Assembly (NCBI GenBank): GCA_030998015.1
Contig: JARWMV010000010.1
Span: 124,001 to 188,000, forward strand
Source: Ceratorhiza oryzae-sativae
Lineage: Eukaryota > Basidiomycota > Agaricomycetes > Cantharellales > Ceratobasidiaceae
DNA: 64,000 nt
Reading direction: 5' to 3'
The notes under the pieces were generated by a model. It had not been told where the DNA came from. It did no database searches and saw only the letters and a list, made by a program, of their open reading frames with translations. Below, piece after piece: positions 20,602 to 33,262 of this stretch; within the stretch, counting starts at the first letter, position 1, and each line of letters opens with the position of its first letter. The translations under genes and the position numbers were made by a program.

Positions 20602-21103
20602 TGATTGAGTTCTCCCTTAGAGATTAGTAGTAAGACATGACACTCTTCCTGGTTCACTCATCTCTCCAAGCTCATACACTTACACATGGCTGATGATTTG
20701 CTGAATATCCAAATGAGACATTGAACACCCAATTGATATTGCAGTACATAGCAGATATACTGACTGCATGTTCATCACTTTTGCAATTGACACCTGCTCT
20801 TCAGGTATGTTGCAGGATGAGAAGAGAGATAGCAAGCCACTTCAGTCAAGGTGTAGCAAACCTCAAAGAGGGACCAGGCCGGTCGTGAATGCACTTCTGA
20901 TGAGTTGGCCCTCGATTCCGCTCTTCCATACAGACATTTCTTCCACACACCTTATGGGTCGATTGGTGCGTAGCGATCAACCTATTGGCTGAAATTCAGT
21001 TACCAAGACCATGCTGACGGTTTTCAACGAGAAACTCTCCATTAAATGCGGTATACATGTATATAGAAGATAAGCCATGTCGTCTATCCCAATAAAACCC
21101 GGG
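20602..21103. other. Repeat-to-unique boundary
   Basis: No gene seen. Around 20,870 the sequence changes abruptly from CpG-poor, AT-rich repeat to CpG-rich DNA (ccaggccggtcgtgaatgc). The 3' flank of the ABC transporter gene follows. Confidence 0.5.
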
Positions 21104-24100
21104 CTACCGTCGTTGGCCAGAGGACGCTTGGGCGATGTCTTGAGCTGTGATCGAAGATCGCTCACACATCGACCGGAAGATCCCATCCTTACGCTCGAAG
21201 AGAGCAGCTGGAGTGTCGAACTCGGCAATCTGGCCGGCATCGAGCACACAAATTCGGTCGTAACCGATAATGGTTTTGAGTCGATCTGTATGAGGTGTCA
21301 GTCTCGTTATTGATAATGCGGTCAAGAAACCTTACGAGCAATGCAGAGAAGAGTCTTGTCTGCAAATTCGCGAGAGATTGTATCCTGGATATTCCTGTCG
21401 GTCTCGTAATCCACTGAAGCAGTTGCTATAGAATTATGGTATCAGAGATGGATCCCTGAAACCGAACAAAAGGCTTGCCTTCATCAAGCACAATGATTTT
21501 AGAATCCTTGACCAGCGCACGCGCAAGGCTGACGAGCGATCGCTGACCAACACTCAAGTTACCCCCTTCTTCTTCAATTACAGTGTCCAGCGTGAAACGA
21601 TTAACAGGCGTTTGTGCACCACTCGGTGCGTCTTCCTCGTCGAGTATCTCTCGAACAGCGGTCGGGCGGTCTACCAGGTAAGCACGTTTCAGCGCGTCCC
21701 ATAGACGAGCATCATCGTAGGTTCCAAAGGGATCGAGGTTGCTGCGTAGTGTTCCACTGAATAACAAGGGGTCCTGAGGGATAACTTAGACGACAGGTTA
21801 GTATTAATACAAAAACAGAAGGTCGTATGCTTACTGGCTATGTTACTGCGAAGCGTATGCAAACCAATCTGGCTAATGTCGACGCCATCGATTGTGATGG
21901 ACCCAGAGGTCAGCTCGACCATTCTGTAGAGAGCAACCATAATCGAGCTCTGTAAACCCGTATTAGCCTAGATAGGTATATGCATATAGGAAAGTACGCA
22001 CCTTTCCAGCGCCTGTTCGCCCGACAATACCGATCTTCTCGCCGCCATTGATTCGTAAGCTCAATCCCCGAAGGACAGCTGGAAGTCCAGGGCGGTAGCT
22101 CATCACTACATCCTTGAGTTCGACCTCCCCTCTCTCCGGCCAGCCTGTTTGAGGATCTTTTTCAGGAATCTCGTAAGCAGCCTCTTGCTCAACATGCTGA
22201 GCGTAATGAAGGATACGTTCGACGCCGTTCATGTCGTTTTCCACTTCGGCGCTTTGCCGGACCATCCATCCAAAGCTCTGTCGACGAGTGAGCGGCAAAT
22301 CTTACCAGCAAAAACGCGCACTAACCTGCTGTACGAGGAGAATGTACGAGAGAGCCACACCAATCTGAGACGGAGACAAGCTGAACCGAGCAGCCACGGC
22401 GAGAATCGCGACGCAGAACGTAAGGATGGTGCCCAAAAAGTCGAGCCGGATACCAAGCCATCGCTGGTTGGTAACAGTCAACCAGTATGCTCGGTTCTCG
22501 ATGTCCATGCGTTTTCGGTTTTCTTCGCGGAACCGGCCGACCTCGTCATACGCGCGAATTGTTGCAAGCCCAGACAAGCTTTCAGAAAAGTGGCCGTAAA
22601 GGCTACTGCGAAGGATCGCGTCTACGGGATACAACATGAGATTAAACATAACTAGCGGGCTTGAAATGGCACTTACCAAGTCGCTTCAGCTCACGAGCAC
22701 TCGAACGGTAGAATAATGCGGCCCAGTAGTAGACGAACAAAATCGTAATCACGGGGATAAGGAACCAGGGCAGCAGGATGGCAATGAGGATAATGGCGCC
22801 TAGGATTTGCGAAAGCGTGCCAATAAGCATACGAAGAGCATCGGACTATACAAACCGATAAGTCCACGGGGAATAAAGTTATATCGCTAGCACTCACCAA
22901 AGTGTTGTCAATCGTATCGATATCTATCAAGACAAAAGTTAGCATACGACAATTAACCGTTTTGGCTCAAGACAATAACCTTTAGTCAATCGATTCATAA
23001 TGCGTCCAAGAGGCTGATTTAAATCCCAGTTGAGCACACAGTCTGACCAGAGCTACTAGCACACTCACAGTAGTGTCAAAGAAAGACATTGGAGCATGCA
23101 TCAGCCGTTTGATAGCGTCCTTTTCCATAAATCAGCATACCGGTCGATCGTATTGCGAACATAAAACGTACCCGATGGAGAGAAACTGAAGCGTAGAACG
23201 ACATCAACGCAAACGATGCACCCATCGAAAACATAGTCAGGGCTTGTGCCGTTCCGAGACCCGCATATATCCCCATCTACAAACTTATTAGCCAATTTTA
23301 TCACAAAGTTACGAAAGATATCTTACGTAGAAACCCTGGGGGTAGTGCCACTTCATTTGTTGCCAGTATACCAGCCTGGCATTCAATCTATCAAACCACG
23401 TATGGAGCGCATCAAACAAGTAGAAACGCACCAGTATGCAGACATAACGGTTGCGCCTTGCGACAACAGGATCGACACCAACAGCAGAGGGACCAAGAGC
23501 TTTCCGTTTGCCGCTTTGAAGTAATCAGCATATGCTACAAACCCGACATCGAATCAGCATACGAATCATACAATCTCATCAAAATACGGCTTACCGGAAC
23601 CACTGATCGCACCCGTGTTCCGCTCCTCGACCTGCATCAACTGCTTCGCCGGAGCCATGTTTTTCTTCTCCTTCTCCTTCTCCCCACTCTGGGAAGCCTC
23701 GATCGCCTCCTCCTCTTTCTCCTTTTTCTCTTCCTCCTCCTGTTCGGCCTCTTCCTTGGCTCCAAACTGCCTCTGGAATCGCGCAAACGCCCCGCTCTTG
23801 GCCATAAGCTCTTCGTAAGTTCCGCGCTCGGCTATCCGTCCGTCCTCCATTGTGATGATGTAGTCGCATGCCGGGATAAAGTGCAGAGCATGGGTGACGA
23901 GGATACGGGTTCGGCCGGCGAGAGCTCCTTGAATGACATTTTGGAATACAGCCTTGCCTACGTGAGCATCGAGGGCGGAAAGTGGGTCGTCTAGAACAAA
24001 GTAATGAAAAGTTAGTATTCACATCAACTGGGCACAACAAGCGCATATACCAAGTAGAACAACATCAGCACCATAGTAGACAGCCCTCGCAATATTGATA

Positions 24101-26591
24101 CGCTAATAGACCGATCAGCGCTGTCTTTCAGAACAAGCGATTACAAAGCTCACCTGCTTCTGCCCTCCGGAGAGCGAAATACCTTTTTCGCCAACCTCGG
24201 TCAAGTCACCAGAAGGGAGCATATCGAGATCGGATTGGAGACAAGCGCCACGAACAGCGTCCCAGTAACGCTTCTCGTCAAACTCTTGGCCAAATAAAAT
24301 GTTTTCGCGGACAGTGTTACTAGAATTCCAATTATGAGTGTGTGATCGGTCACAAAACTCCTTTGGATCTTACCTTTGGATCCAAGCCGACTGAGGGCAA
24401 TACCCAACAGAGCCCCCAAAGGTCACACTTCCCTTTTCCCGGCGCATTTCTGCCAGCAACTCGTCAGCACAGACGATCCATTTCGCACGCGCACACATGC
24501 CCAAACCCTACCTCCGATCAACCCCTGCAACAACGAACTCTTGCCCGAACCAACAGGTCCAACAATCGCACACAGCTGACCACGAGGAAGCGAGATATTC
24601 ACGTCTTTCAACTTGAACACGACTTCCTTGTCCTTCTCATCGTCTCCCGTCGCGCCCACACCTGCACCTGCATCTTGGACAACGGCTTCTCCCTCGGCAG
24701 GCGGCGACCGGGCAGCCTTGTCGGAAACGTCGGCAACTTGCTTGTTCTTCTTGTTCTTGTCCTTTTTGCCCTTTTTGGACTTGTCGGCTTCGTCGGGTGG
24801 GGCACCGTCCCAGGAGAATTCGGCGCCTTTGACTTCGAGCGCAACGGGGAGGGATGGGTCAATCACGCGCGTTTGGGTCAAGACTTCAGCAACAAAAACG
24901 CCTTCTAGACGACTCGAGGCGTTCAAGGCGTCGGCAATCTATCGATATCATCAGTCTCCGAATGGGTAGCCCCTCTGGGTAAAATCAACTCACACTGGAG
25001 AGTGCAATAGGCAAAAACATGAGTGGCATGCGCAGCATCTGGAACAGCGTCAATGACGCAAAGATCACGGCCGGGTCGAGGGTGTGGCCAGAGAGGGAGT
25101 ATGCGACAAAGGATATAACGGAAGCCAGGACAGGCAGGGAAAAAGCGACCGCATTATTTCCCGAGCGAATGAGGAGCAGCAAGCGAATGTACTTGAGCTC
25201 ATTCCTTCTGAACTCTCCGATGCGCTTTAGGTATGGATTTTCCCTAAAAAAGTCACAAAACTGAGCGCCGTGAAGAGGTATCGAAAAACGGAATCTTACC
25301 AAGCAAAGAACTTGAGAACCCTCATCCCGCCCAACAACTCTTGCAGCAGCTTGGCCCGCTTATCCGTCCAAATCATGCTCTTCTTGCGCACGGTAAACAG
25401 ATACTTCATAACCCGGGTCTGCACCGGCGTCATCAAGATGAAAAACGCAAACCCACAAAGCGCACTCCAGCCCAAGTTCAAGAGCAAAATGATCAAACAG
25501 ATGACCATCTGCACGGGTGCAGTCCAGGCCATGTGGGCAAACGACGTTGCGAAATCGATGCGGGAGACATCGGTCGAGATGTGGTTGACGAGTTTTCCGT
25601 TGGTCAGCGTAGAGCGGGCGCGTGAGGTCAGTTGGGTCGCGCGAGAGTAGATGGCAGAGATGAGGCCAGTACGGAGCAGGACACCGGTCGAGGCGCTGCG
25701 GTAGAAGCCTTGGTGGATGCAGAGGGCGGAGAGCAGTTGTAGGAGGAACAGACCAATGGCCAGGCCAACACCCTTGCCAATCGGAGGACTTGGTTCGCCG
25801 GCTCGGTGAGTGGCGTAAGACCGCTGGCCAAATTTAATGATTTCCTTTATGTCGGCTCAGTATAAGAACCAGAGCAAGTGCACCGAACTCACCTTGACGA
25901 GAAGCGGACTGCAAATCTGAGCGACATTGGACATCAAAACGCAAAGACCTCCGCTCCAGAACCACCAGCTGACCGAGTCGTTCATGGCCCACATCAAGCT
26001 CGGTTGCTTCAGGCCATCCTTTTCCCTCCATTGCTTCTCCCTTTCAGCACGCTTGCCCTGGAGTGTCCACCAGACTCCGCGCAAGCCAGGGCCGATCTCG
26101 CCGTTCCGTAGGCGCTCATTGTAGGCGTCCGCCTTGGCCTTGCGTCGCTCAAAGTTGGAAATGATTTTCTCAGACATGACCTCGGCTGAGCGCGAGTGGT
26201 CCATCTTCCATAGGTCCGGAGCTTCAAGCGGCCTTGCATAGCCGAGAGACAATGCAGGAGTGATCCAGCTAAAGACGAGCTTGGAGAACCAGTTGGCGGT
26301 GAGCTCTGGGCTGAATTCTGCGTCGTCGATGGAGACCAGCGGAGCAGGCGGGTGCGAATCTGTAAAGGGGACGCGTTGCCACCTAGCCAAGCAAAGTCAG
26401 TCGAGTCGCACAACGACCGAAGCAAGGGGACACACGCACCATTTGGGTTTATCGTAACGCAGAAAGTCTGGATTTCTGGGGGGACCGAGGGCAGATGTGG
26501 CGAGTCTGGGCTTGGCACTGGCGTCATCGGCGATCACTGTCCCATCCTGGAGGTCCGTCTTTTCCGAGTCGGCGCGCTCAAGCTTGGACAT
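21104..26591 (-). CDS. YOR1: YOR1-like ABCC multidrug/oligomycin-type ABC transporter (many introns)
   Basis: A full ABC exporter of the MRP/ABCC group at the plasma or vacuolar membrane, pumping organic anions or drugs with ATP. Reading minus-strand exons: cytosolic start [11 protein letters not shown], then [23 protein letters not shown]1; NBD1 with Walker [10 protein letters not shown] (near 24,550), signature LSGGQ (near 24,165) and [14 protein letters not shown]; an acidic linker ([12 protein letters not shown]); TMD2; NBD2 with Walker A GRTGAGK (near 22,010, cut by an intron), signature LSVGQ, Walker [17 protein letters not shown], and H-loop IAHRL rebuilt across a 51-nt intron near 21,330. 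The noncanonical LSVGQ and the SVDYETD box fit YOR1. Exons are separated by about 50-nt introns; I did not map all. Stop near 21,104. Confidence 0.88.
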
Positions 26592-27557
26592 GGCGGGAAG
26601 AGACCAGCGGGGGCTTCATTCCCAGTCGGCACCTATTCCCTTTTTATCTGCCGAAGGAACGCTGCGCATGTGGTCGTCGTAATTCGGGGATCGTGTGCTG
26701 ACTCAGGCTAACCCCCCCGGCTCATCCATCGCGATGCCGGGCTTCGTTCCTCCACGCACAAGGACGTCAGTTGTTGCAGCTGCGAACTGACCAAGATCGC
26801 GGGGACCCATCGAGTTCTAGCATCACTCACACATATCGCCGTTACTCGTACGGGCAAGGGGATCCCCGAGTTTTTCGGTCCTTGGTGCCTTGGACCTGTC
26901 AACCTATTTTTTAGTCTGCAACACGCGGCCCGCGCGGGCAATTCCTTCTCTTTACAGAAATAGACCGGCCTATTCTCTAGTCGCGACCTGGCTTAACCAT
27001 ACAGCCAACCAAAGCTGTAACTTTGTGCTGTGCTCGTTAAAAGTTAGCTTGCTGTCATGCCTCAACCGCCTATCGATATTCACTCTAGACTACAAACTAA
27101 GAATTCCCTCACGCCGCCAAATCGAGCCCAGCTGAAAAAACGGTCACAAAAGGTTCAGTGAGCACCCTGTGTCAGCGACAGTCCACGAAGAATAGGACAA
27201 TCCAACACGCTGACCAACAGCCGGTGAAAGTAGCCCACATTAATCAGCCGATTTGTGAGGATCACTTCAATATCACGAGAACACATTCAAGTTATAAACT
27301 AGTCAGCTGGATGACATTTTACGTTGTGCCACACTCTCGCCACCCAATTTGTCTCACTATTGCATTAACTGTGACGTATGGCACGAATCTTCAGATCGGG
27401 CCCGCAGCCAGCCGGCCAAAACGCCTCATATCCTCGACTCGGGTCGATTCTTGCAATAAAGACACACTTGGAGACAAACGAAACGATATTTTAGATTATT
27501 TTATGGATACAAGATTCACAGTCACTTTGCAGAAACAGATTTATGCGGCCCCGGAAT
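26592..27557. other. Intergenic region upstream of the ABC gene
   Basis: About 970 bp with no convincing gene. It should hold the ABC transporter promoter (minus strand) and the 3' end of the metallothionein transcript. Short open frames here lack codon-like structure. Confidence 0.4.
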
Positions 27558-27843
27558 TTACTTCTTGTGGGCAGGGCAGTTGGCGCACGAGCACGAGTCA
27601 CCGCTAAGCGTCGAGTCGAATCAGCGTCGACGTCCAGCAAATATATAAGTACACGCGAAATTAACTCACCACTTGCAGTCGGCCTAGATATGTCGTGGAA
27701 AAGAGTAGGTTAGTACATCCAATCAGCTCGAGCGCTCAACGCTATAAAACGTACGCCGCAGTAGTTGACGATCTCGACGTTCTGCAATCGACAAGGTCAG
27801 TATCCTGCCGGACAATGGTCGCGTCGACACTCACAGCAATCAT
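27558..27843 (-). CDS. Metallothionein, 31 residues in four exons
   Basis: Not visible as an open frame because three introns cut it. Exons on the minus strand: 27,835-27,843 (9 nt), 27,755-27,781 (27 nt), 27,670-27,683 (14 nt), 27,558-27,603 (46 nt); total 96 nt including the TAA. All introns are GT-AG (gtgagt, gtacgt, gtgagt donors). The product begins MIANVEIV and ends in a Cys-rich CKCGDSCSCANC segment, then PAHKK. Six Cys in C-x3-C-x-C-x3-C-x-C-x2-C order match the short Cu/Cd-binding fungal metallothioneins (about 25-35 residues). Role: chelation of copper or cadmium in the cytosol. A TATAAATT box on the minus strand at 27,928-27,935 lies about 85 bp upstream. Confidence 0.8.
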
Positions 27844-28351
27844 AGGGATAAGTTGGATGTGATAAGAGTGTGGTAGAGATGGCAGGAGAGAAGAACTCTG
27901 AGTAGCCCAACGGTGCCCCAGAGGCCCAATTTATACTCCTCAATCAAGGGACCTATCCAGCACCACAATTTCATCCAGCGCTATCCAGGAATTTGCGCAT
28001 CATCCAAGAATTCACTCAGCAAAGCAGCCGGCCCCAAAAGGCCCAGACAAAGAGCCGGCGAGCCACATGACACCCGATAACCAATCGCATAAAGCCCGCC
28101 GATGACCAACGCGCCGCCGAAACAGGAGTCGGGGGCTGAAGGCGACAGCATTGGGAGTCGTCGACTCACACGTGCAGAGTCAGAGTCGACGCGCAAATGG
28201 GATGGTGTGCAGGGCAATCAGCCAGCGGGTCGGCCGAGGCGTGGTTGTATTGTAGATAGTGATGGACACAAAGGGGAGGGGCGTGGTACAAAGAACACCG
28301 GAGAACGATAAGATAGGAATAGAGTACGCACGCCGTCCATCCCCTGCCTCC

Positions 28352-30375
28352 TTACGCAAGTTTTGCAAACCCGACTTGAAGGTTAGTCTGATCAAAGACT
28401 GGATGAGGAAACATGATAAAGTCAGATAGCCATCGCATATGCCCGTCGCATACTCACCCGAATACACGTTCTTGAGGAACCTATGAAGCGAGGCGTGAGA
28501 TGAAATGGAAAGACGAGGGGGCGGACGACATGAGACTTACGAGTCGCCCACCAGCCAGGCGTTGCGCTGCGCACTCGGGACTATCGCTCCGGTGCATGTC
28601 GTGTTTGTGGCATCTGTACCGAGGCTCACTATAGATGGAGTAATATAATCAATCAATCGAATCATACCGGCGATCTGTGGGGCGAGCCGTGCCCATGCGG
28701 GCCACGGCGGGGATATACCCACGCATGGAGGAGAATAAAGCCATTACTCACTGTCGGCTGGGTTCATCGCGAAGCTCTGTCCCGCGAAGCTGAGAGCGAC
28801 GGTCGGATTGGCGCTGCAGGGATACGTGAACAGCCCGTTGCTGCCGAGCTTGGAGCCTGGAATCGCAGCGTAGATGCTCCGTGCATCCGCCTGGGGAGCA
28901 ATAATCGCGGACGTGCCGGTATCAATAGTGGCAAACTGCGAGGTACTATGGCTGAATGTTAATACAGTCCATGCCAACAATAGACCAAGCTTACGTTGTA
29001 ACGTTCTTGCCATTCACACTCGCCGAACCCATTTGGATCGTCCAAAAAGTCGGCGGTTGGCCCTGTGTAGTCAGCACAGGCGAAAACGCCACCCTGACAA
29101 CATGGAGTTCAGCCCCCGTTCGCCCCCAAGAGCAGCAGAATACTCACGAGCCGGTAAAGGCAGCTGTGTCCATCCCGCCTACAGTCAGCTCGCTTCCGGG
29201 AGCGTTCCGGCCGACAAACTTGAAGCTCATCATTCCCTGAGTCGGACTGAGCTTGGCGAGGTTTGTAAAGTACGGGTTTTGCTTCGACTCGGCTAGCACG
29301 GGGAACGCGAGACCCATTAGGCTAGATTGTCAAAGTTAACGTGACTACTAGGTCCGGACCGAAACCAGGTTCGAGTACGTACCCATCACTCGTGTCACCG
29401 CCAGCATTGGTAAAGCTTGGACTGAGCTGGGTTACGGCCCCAACGGCCGTGTTCGTGATCGCCAGGCCTCCCATCGTTACGACATCCTGTCGGCCTTCGG
29501 TTACCACACTTGATCCATCACCGAATGAAATCCTAAAGCCATTGGGTGTAGCCGCGGAAGTTGATGACTAGAACTAGATGTTAGCGGAGTGCATACACCA
29601 GCGGTTCGCACACGAACATCTCCCGTCTTCAATAGATTCTTTCCTGCGCACTGTGCGGCCGGGCCTGTGCCGTGATTATGAGTGGGGTAACGCGCTCTAG
29701 GATTGCTAGCACATACATTTATCAGATGCCAGGAAAAAGTCACTGGAGCCTGTGTCAAAATCGACATTGAATGTCTTTGGAGGGGTTCCGACTTGTACGG
29801 GGCCGGACCAGAGTAGATCAGGACCGATATCAGTGAGTGTGATTGTCGTATTCTGGCTCCCTTGGCGGCGGAATAGCCTGGCATGTGTGGCCTGGAGTTG
29901 TTCTGCCGAGATGTTCAGGTCTGGGTGTCTAGGTACGAAAAGCGGAACGTCAAGGTCGGGCGCGCAGGTTATATGCAGGGTTGAATACGCACACCTCCCC
30001 AGTATTCTTGAAGTACTGCACGTGGGGAACCGCCGCGGTCAGCCTTGTGACTGGTGCAGTCCATGACACGGGACCAGTGTGGTACGTACCGCCATGGCAT
30101 TAGCATACTGCTTGCGTTCCCTTTATATACATATATGCTCATCAGTCGGTGGAATTGCGTGATTTGCGCGGAGAATGAGCTTACAGATAGACCATGTGAG
30201 CCATACAGAAAGTCTCGTTGAACTGGCCAGTCTCGAGATCAGTGATCGAGTTTGTCCGGCTGAGCGAAATCACGCTGGCTCCGGAGGTCAGTCGGCGGAA
30301 GATCTTGGGCTGAGCCGGGGTCGGTGCCGCAGCGACCGAAAGCGAGAAAGCCAAGGCAAGCGCCGGGAAGTGCAT
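28352..30375 (-). CDS. Secreted pepsin-like aspartic protease (family A1)
   Basis: Signal peptide MHFPALALAFSLSVAAAPTPA, then a propeptide. First active site FDTGSSDFFLASD near 29,750; second IDTGTSAIIAP near 28,910. Typical A1 ending VFDQTNLQVGFAKLA rebuilt across the last intron, with stop at 28,352-28,354. At least eight exons with about 50-70 nt introns; one small exon (YANAMA, near 30,090) lies between the prosegment and the mature start. N-glycosylation sequons are present (NTT, NET). It should act outside the cell as an acid endopeptidase. It is divergent from the next gene on the right, sharing the 30,376-31,247 spacer. Confidence 0.87.
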
Positions 30376-31247
30376 TATGGACCGAAATACAACGCTGTAG
30401 CCGCCCTGCAGCTCAAAAGACTAGGAGTGGAGTGCGCCGGGCACGTAACGAGTAGAATGACTGACTTGCAGCCGGGGAGCTAAACCCCCCGAGTCCCAGC
30501 AAGCTCGCCTTTGTATGACATCCGACATCATCAGTTGTCGAGTGCGGGTTGCCAGAATGGCACATTTGGCGCCGCGAAGCATCGCGGATGTAGTAGTTGT
30601 CATCGACAACAGCATGTGACCAACCGATGTGTAACCTTGTTGTAAGATTGGTTCCGGGTCATTGTTTTGTCGAGCACGGTTAACCGCAGCTTATTGTCGC
30701 CTGTGCGAACAGTCCCGCGGGATTTCCGCTCCTTGCTGGAGGCATGACGTAATAAATCCTTGCCGAAACGGGGACTAATTTTGTGGAATCGGGCGGTGTG
30801 AATGTTGAATAGCTCCACGACTGGCAGCGGAGTGATGTTCGACGTGGTTCTCTCATTTGCGCCGGCGTTGGGGCCGGGTGCTTTGGCGGTGCCGGGACGA
30901 TAGGGGCGATCCGGTTGCCTGTGGACCAACCTCTTGCGCCTAATTTTCTGGTGGGAATACTTCTGGCTTTGTCCCTTTGCTTACACCTGTTCCTGCTACT
31001 CATCTTGCGTCCTGGAACCTTGGGCGCCTCCCGGATCCAGAACTCCGAACGTACAAAAGCTACGTCCGGTGCGGTGTGACATCGCTTTATGACGAGTGCT
31101 CCCTCACCCCGACCTGCGCTGCGCCTCTCGTAGAATCAACATAGCCCGTTCTGCGGTCGGCGCAAGATTTTTAAAGGGATCGACCAAGTTGAAACCCTTT
31201 ATTCTCCGAGCCACCCCCTTTGCACCCCTCTGCTCTCGTCTCTAGAC
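30376..31247. promoter_or_regulatory. Divergent promoter region
   Basis: 870 bp between two genes read away from each other (protease to the left, DM9 protein to the right). No gene was seen. A TTTAAAGGG motif near 31,170 lies about 75 bp before the ATG on the right. Confidence 0.35.
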
Positions 31248-32649
31248 ATGGTTCGTAAATGGATTCCCGACACGCAGTTTAATCGTGGTGCTGTCGTCCG
31301 CTTCAACAATCTCCTCTATCGCTCCTCGACCTCCCACACCTCTGGCCTGGGGCGTGATGTGAGTGTTTGTCTGCGTCACGCTTGGCTCAGTCTTACTTTT
31401 TATCGTGCAGCCGGCTGAAGCACCTCAACTCTGGGCTGCCCTCGAAAGCCAGTCTGCGTCTATGCCCCCTGCGACTCCAGAAGAGCCTCATCTAGAGACC
31501 CCGCCCATGTATGTTCATCCCGAACACGGCGCCTCGACAACGACCGTCAACTCGGTCTCATCTGCACACGTTCCTGGGTACGGGTATTATACTTTTCTCC
31601 CAGCTGGCCACCATCCCGCGCAGTACCATCTGCCGACCGGCTATCGCCCACTTTACAACAACCAAACCCCCCATGCCCCATTTCTGCACGCCCCTAAACC
31701 ACAGCATCCAATTCGTCCTCCTGACCCGGATGCGAAACTGCCAATGCCTCAGCCACAGACGCAGCCTCGTTCGCGGGATCCCTCGCCCAAATATCTTTTG
31801 CCAATACCATTTCCGCTTTCGCGCTATATCGAATCACCCTCGCATCCGGCTTATCGGGCCTTGGTATATGCTGCTCGGGCGCTGGAGACGAACGAAGCTG
31901 CCCTGCGCGCCGAAATGAAAGGCGAATCTGATGCTGCATCCCGCGTTGCTGGCTATGGGCTCTGGGCGTATCGCCATGGCGAGCCCGGCGAAGACTTCAA
32001 GCGCAAAGTCTATGCAGAGCTCCAGTCCGATGACGACCGGGGCCGAGAAATGTGGCTCGAGGCGGCCCGCGCGCGGACGAAACAGTACTATGAACCTGGC
32101 GCAATCCGACCTGCCATGCGTTGGGTACTCGTGGAGCCCGAACAAGGATCTGAAAGCATGCCCCCAGCTGTCATGGAGCGTCTGGCCTTCCAGAACGGAT
32201 CGTTCCCGCGTATCCCGGACGACGCGCTTCAAACTGGGACAGAGGCGTCAGGAACGGCTCTCTGTTCTGCGCGAGCCTGGCACGGCGGAGGGGTTCATCT
32301 CGGCAAGGCTGGGCCACATCTCCAAGCGGGGGGTGCCTCTCTATCCTATGGCTCCATCGAGCACGAGTTGAGCGCGTTCGAGGTGCTAGTCGGCGATGCT
32401 TCTCACGTTCGTTGGGTCGACGCCACGCAGATTAACTCTGAGCTAGCAGCCGGCGTTGTGCCTATTGAAGGCGGTCGCGAAGCCCACGGTGGCGCAATGC
32501 TAGTCGCCCAAGCCCCATGTGAAGGAGGGTGGCACCCTGGCAAAGCTGCAGTTGGCGAGGATCATGCCTGTGTCGGATTTGGCGGGGGTGAATTCTGGGT
32601 GCGTGGGTTCCGTGCGCTCGTGTGGGCCGACGAACCTGCAAGACACTAG
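31248..32649 (+). CDS. DM9-repeat (DUF3421) protein with Pro-rich N-terminus
   Basis: Exon 1 31,248-31,358, a 52-nt intron (gtgagt...gtgcag), exon 2 31,411-32,649; about 449 residues. Starts MVRKWIPDTQFNRG. Residues about 60-180 are Pro/His rich and disordered. A helical middle follows (PAYRALVYAARALETNEAAL). The C-terminal part has two DM9-type repeats: SARAWHGGGVHLGKAGPH...YGSIEHELSAFEVLV and AQAPCEGGWHPGKAAVG...FGGGEFWVRGFRALV. DM9 proteins are sugar-binding or host-response proteins in animals; the fungal role is unknown. No signal peptide, so probably cytosolic. The domain call is from motif memory and should be checked. Confidence 0.7.
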
Positions 32650-33262
32650 AATCTCGCGGATCCAGCTTGATTGGGCCAATGCTTCTTCGACATCAACTAC
32701 ACTTCTTTTACGCCGGCGCGAGGCCGGATACACCTACGCGAAAGTTTTGGCAAAATAATCACCATCTCACCGAGGAAGATAAACGATCCCCGGAATAATT
32801 GAACCTCTTCCCTTTTTTGATCGACATCATATTCATACAACTACACATCAACTTTTGGCATCAATCACATCCCACGGTATACATGACCGGATTTATATGC
32901 GGTTCATCGGATACAACGTATACACGACTTCGAGCATAGCATACATATTGTATAACTAGGATACACGGAATAGGGTCGTTTAGTGTTCGGCTCGGCATAG
33001 TGTTTTGAAGTGCTTCTTATCTTGGGCCCGTCACTGTCACGAGGCTTGTATAACAGAATATTTACAACGCATACAGTTTTGGATACGTTTGTGAGTTGGA
33101 GCAACCAAGTATAGGCATACAAGGTGTGCCTTGCGGGCCTCGCGATCGCATGACTTGATTAGCATCTATCGATTGACAGGCGCGCAAGCCATAGTCAGTC
33201 AAAAGTGATGGGAGCGGTGACTGGGTATCTTCTAGCTCCCTCCCCCCCACTTTGCCTTTACC
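32650..33262. other. Intergenic region
   Basis: About 610 bp, AT-richer than its neighbours, with no gene seen. It contains the 3' end of the DM9 gene and the promoter of the amidotransferase gene. Confidence 0.35.
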
